DNA of 16,833 nt from Desulfobacterales bacterium (lineage in GTDB: Bacteria; Desulfobacterota; Desulfobacteria; Desulfobacterales; JAFDCJ01). A program made the translations under genes and the position numbers. Shown here piece after piece: positions 14,201 to 16,833 of this stretch; the stretch's first letter is position 1; each line of letters begins with the position of its first letter. A model generated the notes under the pieces. That model saw only the letters and a list, made by a program, of their open reading frames with translations, did no database searches and was not told where the DNA came from. Location of the stretch: NCBI GenBank assembly GCA_029932495.1, contig JAOZPY010000017.1, positions 1 through 16,833 of the forward strand. Reading direction: 5' to 3'.

Positions 14201-14470
14201 GAGTCCGGCAGGGCGCGTTTTCGCCCGGTGCTGCTGACCTCGTTGACCACTGTGGCCGGACTTTTCCCACTGCTGCTCGAGCGCGGGTTCCAGGCCCAGT
14301 TCCTGATACCCATGGCGGTGAGCATCAGCTTCGGCCTGATTGCCGCCACCGTCTTGACCCTGCTGTACGTTCCCGCTCTTTATCTGATTGTCAAGGATAT
14401 CACGGGCCTGTTTGCCGGAAAACCGCCCGCTCAAACTCGATTGCAGGCCTTTCGGCATTCCGGCAATTAA
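11210..14470 (+). CDS. RND-family efflux permease (AcrB superfamily)
   Basis: This is a proton-driven inner-membrane exporter, working with the adaptor encoded upstream. The product has 1086 residues, in the normal range. Architecture is the duplicated RND plan: TM1 at about 13-31, a large porter loop, TM2-TM6 at about 363-510, TM7 near 557-580, a second porter loop, and the last helices to about 1065. TM4 carries the proton-relay pair D424-D425 in GIVVDDAIVVGEN. TM10 has GIVVNDSLILIDF (N973, D974) where AcrB has its relay lysine, as in one large branch of RND pumps. Residues about 166-194, just before QVDLVGVRDYEISVE, look like an insertion absent from typical members. The start is GTG at 11210 with only a weak GGAA upstream. 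Substrate (drug, lipid or fatty acid) cannot be read from sequence. Confidence 0.93.
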   Translation: MKAIGNWSIKNNVTVNLIMLFIIVAGLLTLVKMRREMFPQFSLDMINIAVDYPGSTPREVEEGICIKIEEQIEGIDGISRVISTAREGHGSVLVELETGSDVRKVLDEIKDEVDRIDTFPDEAEEPQVVEVIKRDPTISVAVYGELTEKRLRKAAEKIRDDLLDARPVPAGHVSGFMGLIKGLAQRLKFRQPDTITQVDLVGVRDYEISVEVSEENLRRYGLSFDRVVEAVRSGSLDLPGGTIKTGQGEILVRAKGQLYTGDEFKQLPLITLADGTVVRLGQVATVIDGFKDTDIKTRFNGQPAAIVQVNRTSDQDIIELTRIVKHYIARQSGLLPPDMHLAVWGDLSVMVQERIDLLLRNGLQGIVLVFITLALFLNIRLAFWVSFGIPVAFMGAFLTLDYLGQTINMISLFGFIMTLGIVVDDAIVVGENVFSHYGRGKTATAAVVDGLKEVGGPVLMAVATTIVAFCPLLFISGIMGKFIAVMPIAVIAILIMSLFEALVILPSHLHHALVYSERKSRRLASWHERLRSRVEGGLNFVIEKLYTPAIRYVVKNRYFTFSIGVGILIISLGVVIGGYVPFVFFPKGESNWIIADASYPLGTPFYLTEEAIERLEKKAFDLDRELARYTPKNVNLVKNVFSMVGVIPRRDYKPAQIGSHVGEVWIEVASSEQRPHLSTAVILNKWRDLIGDIPGLESLTFSTLEGGPAGNPIEVQLSGQDFDQLQQAAEEVKKEIGTYPGTFDITDNFRPGKQERRVRIKPGARSLGVTMRDIARQVRQAFYGEEALRIQRGSDDVKVMVRYTDRDRRSISGIEEMRIRTRDGRQIPIEEVARIVRGRSYSVINRVNRKRTISVISDIDETRANANNILAALKADFLPRLMQRYPGLSYDLEGQAKETRESLDSIKIGYVLAMMGIFLLLASQFRSYIQPVIIMMAIPFGLIGAVLGHLVMGLEFTIISIFGIVALSGIVVNDSLILIDFINRAIRGGMEENQAVIESGRARFRPVLLTSLTTVAGLFPLLLERGFQAQFLIPMAVSISFGLIAATVLTLLYVPALYLIVKDITGLFAGKPPAQTRLQAFRHSGN

Positions 14471-14491
14471 ACGGCACGACTGCCGCCGCAA

Positions 14492-14872
14492 TCAGCTCCG
14501 GCTGCAGATGGCCGATATTTCAATGCTCACATCCTTGGGGAGCCTGGCCACCTGCACGGCTTCACGCGCCGGTGGATCTTGCGGAAAATAGGCTTCGTAT
14601 ACTAAATTAAAGCGGACAAAATCGTTCATGTCCTTTAAAAAGCAGGAGCACTTGACCACGTTTTGCAGGTCCATTGCGGCGGCTTCGATGATGGCCTTCA
14701 GGTTTTCCAGCACCTGTTTTGTCTGAACCTCGATATCGCCTTCAACCAGGTTGCCGGTTTCGGGATCCATGGGAATCTGTCCGGAAACAAAAAGCAGATC
14801 ATTAATCTGTACGGCCTGGGAGTAAGGTCCGATGGCCGCCGGAGCATTGCCGGTGGTGATGATGGTTTTCAT
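14492..14872 (-). CDS. ridA: RidA-family reactive enamine/imine deaminase
   Basis: RidA proteins hydrolyse reactive enamines and imines, such as 2-aminoacrylate, to 2-oxo acids and ammonia in the cytoplasm. The product has 126 residues, the standard length, and forms homotrimers in the family. Visible marks are IGPYSQA (14-20), FVSGQIP (28-34), and near the C-terminus PPAREAVQVARLPKDVSIEI with R103 and E118 at the conserved active-site positions. So it belongs to the active RidA group, not the arginine-less Rid subgroups. The ATG overlaps the TGA of the upstream gene as ATGA, and AAGGAGA lies about 10 nt before it, so it is translationally coupled to the acyl-CoA synthetase. It converges on the RND permease with a 21-bp gap and no strong terminator between. 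Confidence 0.93.
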   Translation of the reverse strand: MKTIITTGNAPAAIGPYSQAVQINDLLFVSGQIPMDPETGNLVEGDIEVQTKQVLENLKAIIEAAAMDLQNVVKCSCFLKDMNDFVRFNLVYEAYFPQDPPAREAVQVARLPKDVSIEISAICSRS

Positions 14873-16833
14873 TTCAGCGGGTCTCCTTGTTTTAAAATGA
14901 TGCGGGCATCCACGATGCTCAACCCGGTCCTGTGCACGATGACCGGGTTGAGGTCCATTTCCTCGATTTCCGGGTAAGCCTCGATAATTTCGGAACACAG
15001 CAGCAACAGGCGGCGAATGGCTTTTTGATCCAGCGGCGGTCTGCCCCGGGCGCCGTCGAGGATCGGATAGGATTTTGTCTCTTCAATCATTTTGCGGGCC
15101 GCCGTGGGCGTAATCGGCAGCACCCGGAAAGAGACATCCTTTAAGACCTCCACCATGATGCCTCCCAGTCCATACATGATCACCGGTCCGAACTGGTCGT
15201 CGTATTTTGTCCCGATGATTATTTCCACACCCTCGCCAACCATGGGGCACACCAGTACGCCCAGGATTTCAGCATCGGGGTCAAATTGGCGCGCATTTTC
15301 TGTAATTTCCTTAAAGGCGCGGCGGACTTCATCTTCGCCGCGAATATTGGTGCGTACCCCCCCCGCATCGCTTTTATGAAGAATCTGGGGGGAGACGATT
15401 TTCAAAACCGCCTCGCCGCCGATATTTCTGGCGATGGTGACCGCCTCATCGGTCGTTTTGGCCAGCAGATCCCGGGATACGGGAGCGCCGTGTTCGGCCA
15501 GCAGGGCCTTGGCTTCATGCTCCAGCAGGGAGCGGCGTCCCTCGGTGAGTGCCTTTTGGATAATCCGTTCGGCTTGCGGCCGGGCCTTGGCACGCCAGTT
15601 GAGAACAAAATTGGATTTGGTGTGGTAGCTGCGAAGGTAATTGCCGTATTCGGCCAACACGGCGATGCATTTGACGGCCACATCCAGGGAGTCATGCACC
15701 GGGATGCCGTAATAACGCAGCAGGTCCAGGGAGTGGGGCTTTTCAGAACTGTAAAGGCTATGCAGCACAATGGGCTTTTTGCTTTTGCGCACCCGTTTGC
15801 CCATGCGGTGAGCGGCATCTTCTTCCATCAAGGCCAGACTTTGCGCAAACCGAATCCCATAACCGCCGAAAAGGCCCACGATCAAAAGCCCGCCGACATT
15901 GGGATCCTGCAGGATGATTTTGGCACAGTCTGCAAATACGGAAGGGTCGGCATCGGTGCCGCCGGCGACATCCACCGGGTTGGGGACCGAAGCGGCCCCC
16001 GGAAGGATCTGGCGCAATTTTTCCTGGGTTTTGGAAGACAACTCGGGGATTTCAACGCCCAGGTCGGTGAGCAGGTCCGCGGCAATGGTCGCATGTCCGC
16101 CGCCGTCGGCCAGGATGGCCACCTTGTTGTTTTTAATCGGCGGCAGACTGGACAGGGCTTCGGCGGCAGGAAACAGTTCGTCGGAGTTTTCGATGACCAC
16201 GATTCCCGCACGTTGGAAGGCGCCCCTGGCGACCTCAGACATTCCGGCCAGGGAACCGGTGTGGGATCCGGCGGATTTTTTGCCCGTGGACGAACGACCG
16301 CTTTTGAGCAGGATGATGGGTTTCTCAAGGGTGGTCCTGTATGCCTGCTGTAAAAATTCACGGCCGTTGTGCAGCCCTTCCACATACATCAGAATCGCTT
16401 TTGTCCGGGGATCGCGCCTGAAAAAATCCAGGTACTCGTGGAATTTGATGTCGGATTCATTGCCGACCCCCACATAATAAGAAAAGCCTTTGCGGCTTTT
16501 GAGCTTGGCCTCGGTGATCAACGTCAGGGCCATGTTGCCGCTCTGGGTTAAAAGCGCGATGTCACCCGCCGGCGCATTGCGCAGGCCCACCAGGTTGAGG
16601 TGGTCATGCAGGTTTATCATTCCTGAAGTGTTGGGACCGATGATCCGCAGGTTGTATTTACGGGCGACTTTTACCATTTCCTGTTCGAGGCTGCGCCCTT
16701 CACCACCGATTTCGGAAAATCCGCCGGCCAGCACAACCGCCCCCTTGACCCCTTTACGACCGCAGTCTTCCAAAACGGCCGGCAGGCTGCGGGCCGGAGT
16801 GGCCACCACGGCAACATCGACGGGATCTTCGAT
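14869..16833 (-). CDS. ADP-forming acetate/acyl-CoA synthetase, alpha-beta fusion (5' end outside window)
   Basis: The enzyme reversibly converts acyl-CoA, ADP and phosphate to a free acid, ATP and CoA, giving substrate-level ATP, or activates acids in reverse. The frame is open to the window edge, so the N-terminus is missing and 654 residues are visible. Order: remainder of the CoA-binding domain (AVVLAGGFSEIGG, IGPNTSGMIN), the succinyl-CoA-ligase-like domain with GSHTGSLAG, whose His codon is at 16261-16263 and matches the phosphorylated His of archaeal ACD alpha, then a C-terminal ATP-grasp (beta) domain with LHKSDAGGVR, His codon at 15376-15378, matching the second phospho-His of the beta subunit. 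The C-terminus reads EMDLNPV, typical of the family. RidA overlaps its stop. Protein lysine acetyltransferase Pat shares this scaffold, but no acetyltransferase domain is seen at the visible C-terminus. Substrate is unknown. Confidence 0.92.
   Translation of the reverse strand: MEDPVDVAVVATPARSLPAVLEDCGRKGVKGAVVLAGGFSEIGGEGRSLEQEMVKVARKYNLRIIGPNTSGMINLHDHLNLVGLRNAPAGDIALLTQSGNMALTLITEAKLKSRKGFSYYVGVGNESDIKFHEYLDFFRRDPRTKAILMYVEGLHNGREFLQQAYRTTLEKPIILLKSGRSSTGKKSAGSHTGSLAGMSEVARGAFQRAGIVVIENSDELFPAAEALSSLPPIKNNKVAILADGGGHATIAADLLTDLGVEIPELSSKTQEKLRQILPGAASVPNPVDVAGGTDADPSVFADCAKIILQDPNVGGLLIVGLFGGYGIRFAQSLALMEEDAAHRMGKRVRKSKKPIVLHSLYSSEKPHSLDLLRYYGIPVHDSLDVAVKCIAVLAEYGNYLRSYHTKSNFVLNWRAKARPQAERIIQKALTEGRRSLLEHEAKALLAEHGAPVSRDLLAKTTDEAVTIARNIGGEAVLKIVSPQILHKSDAGGVRTNIRGEDEVRRAFKEITENARQFDPDAEILGVLVCPMVGEGVEIIIGTKYDDQFGPVIMYGLGGIMVEVLKDVSFRVLPITPTAARKMIEETKSYPILDGARGRPPLDQKAIRRLLLLCSEIIEAYPEIEEMDLNPVIVHRTGLSIVDARIILKQGDPLK

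Noticed and set aside
14472..14485. Small hairpin (CGGCA-CGAC-TGCCG) after the RND permease stop
   Set aside because: Only 5 bp with no T-run on either strand, so it does not qualify as a terminator for the convergent genes.
15286..16353. 355-codon plus-strand ORF opposite the acyl-CoA synthetase
   Set aside because: It mirrors the codon structure of a convincing minus-strand ACD gene with both phospho-His motifs. No start signal or domain of its own.
14869..16833. Protein lysine acetyltransferase Pat, which shares the synthetase scaffold
   Set aside because: No GNAT domain after the ATP-grasp domain, and both catalytic histidine motifs of ADP-forming synthetases are intact. An N-terminal GNAT outside the window cannot be excluded.

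Overview
The window reads as chromosomal core metabolism of an anaerobic, Gram-negative, fatty-acid-oxidising bacterium, most likely a Desulfobacterota (Desulfobacterales-like sulfate reducer or syntroph). This is inferred from four things: a membrane ETF:menaquinone oxidoreductase of the HdrDE-like type beside etfBA, an ADP-forming acyl-CoA synthetase fusion, an RND pump with its adaptor, and moderate-to-high GC codon use. I see no rRNA, tRNA, CRISPR array, insertion sequence or phage gene. The only mobile-looking item is a 79-bp inverted repeat.

Region 1 (1-2827, + strand) handles biotin. It holds the 3' part of birA (biotin protein ligase), then bioY overlapping it by 4 nt. After a 294-bp gap come the ATPase and transmembrane subunits (bioM, bioN) of an ECF transporter, which overlap by 13 nt. 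The gap contains the large inverted repeat and a 15-codon leader ORF that owns the only good ribosome-binding site before the TTG start of bioM.

Region 2 (2828-9762, + strand) is a self-contained fatty-acyl-CoA oxidation operon. A TetR regulator very like Bacillus FadR lies behind a promoter overlapped by a perfect 20-bp palindrome of the FadR-operator type, with a second partial copy 153 bp upstream. An acyl-CoA dehydrogenase of about 600 residues, a membrane FeS/heme oxidoreductase (EMO type), etfB and etfA follow, and a strong rho-independent terminator closes the unit. Together they form one electron path: acyl-CoA to dehydrogenase FAD, to ETF, to EMO, to the menaquinone pool. The oxidoreductase has lost every cysteine of its first CCG domain while keeping the second.

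Region 3 (9763-14470, + strand) starts with a near-consensus sigma70 promoter (TTGAAA-N17-TATAAT). It then encodes an RND efflux adaptor and an AcrB-superfamily permease with an inserted stretch in its first porter region. No outer-membrane channel gene is present.

Region 4 (14492-16833, - strand) converges on region 3. It is a two-gene unit: a truncated ADP-forming acetate/acyl-CoA synthetase (alpha-beta fusion, running off the window) translationally coupled to a RidA-family enamine/imine deaminase.

Most of the window is ordinary. The points most worth following are the degenerate CCG domain, the FadR circuit shared with Firmicutes, and the structured leader before bioM.
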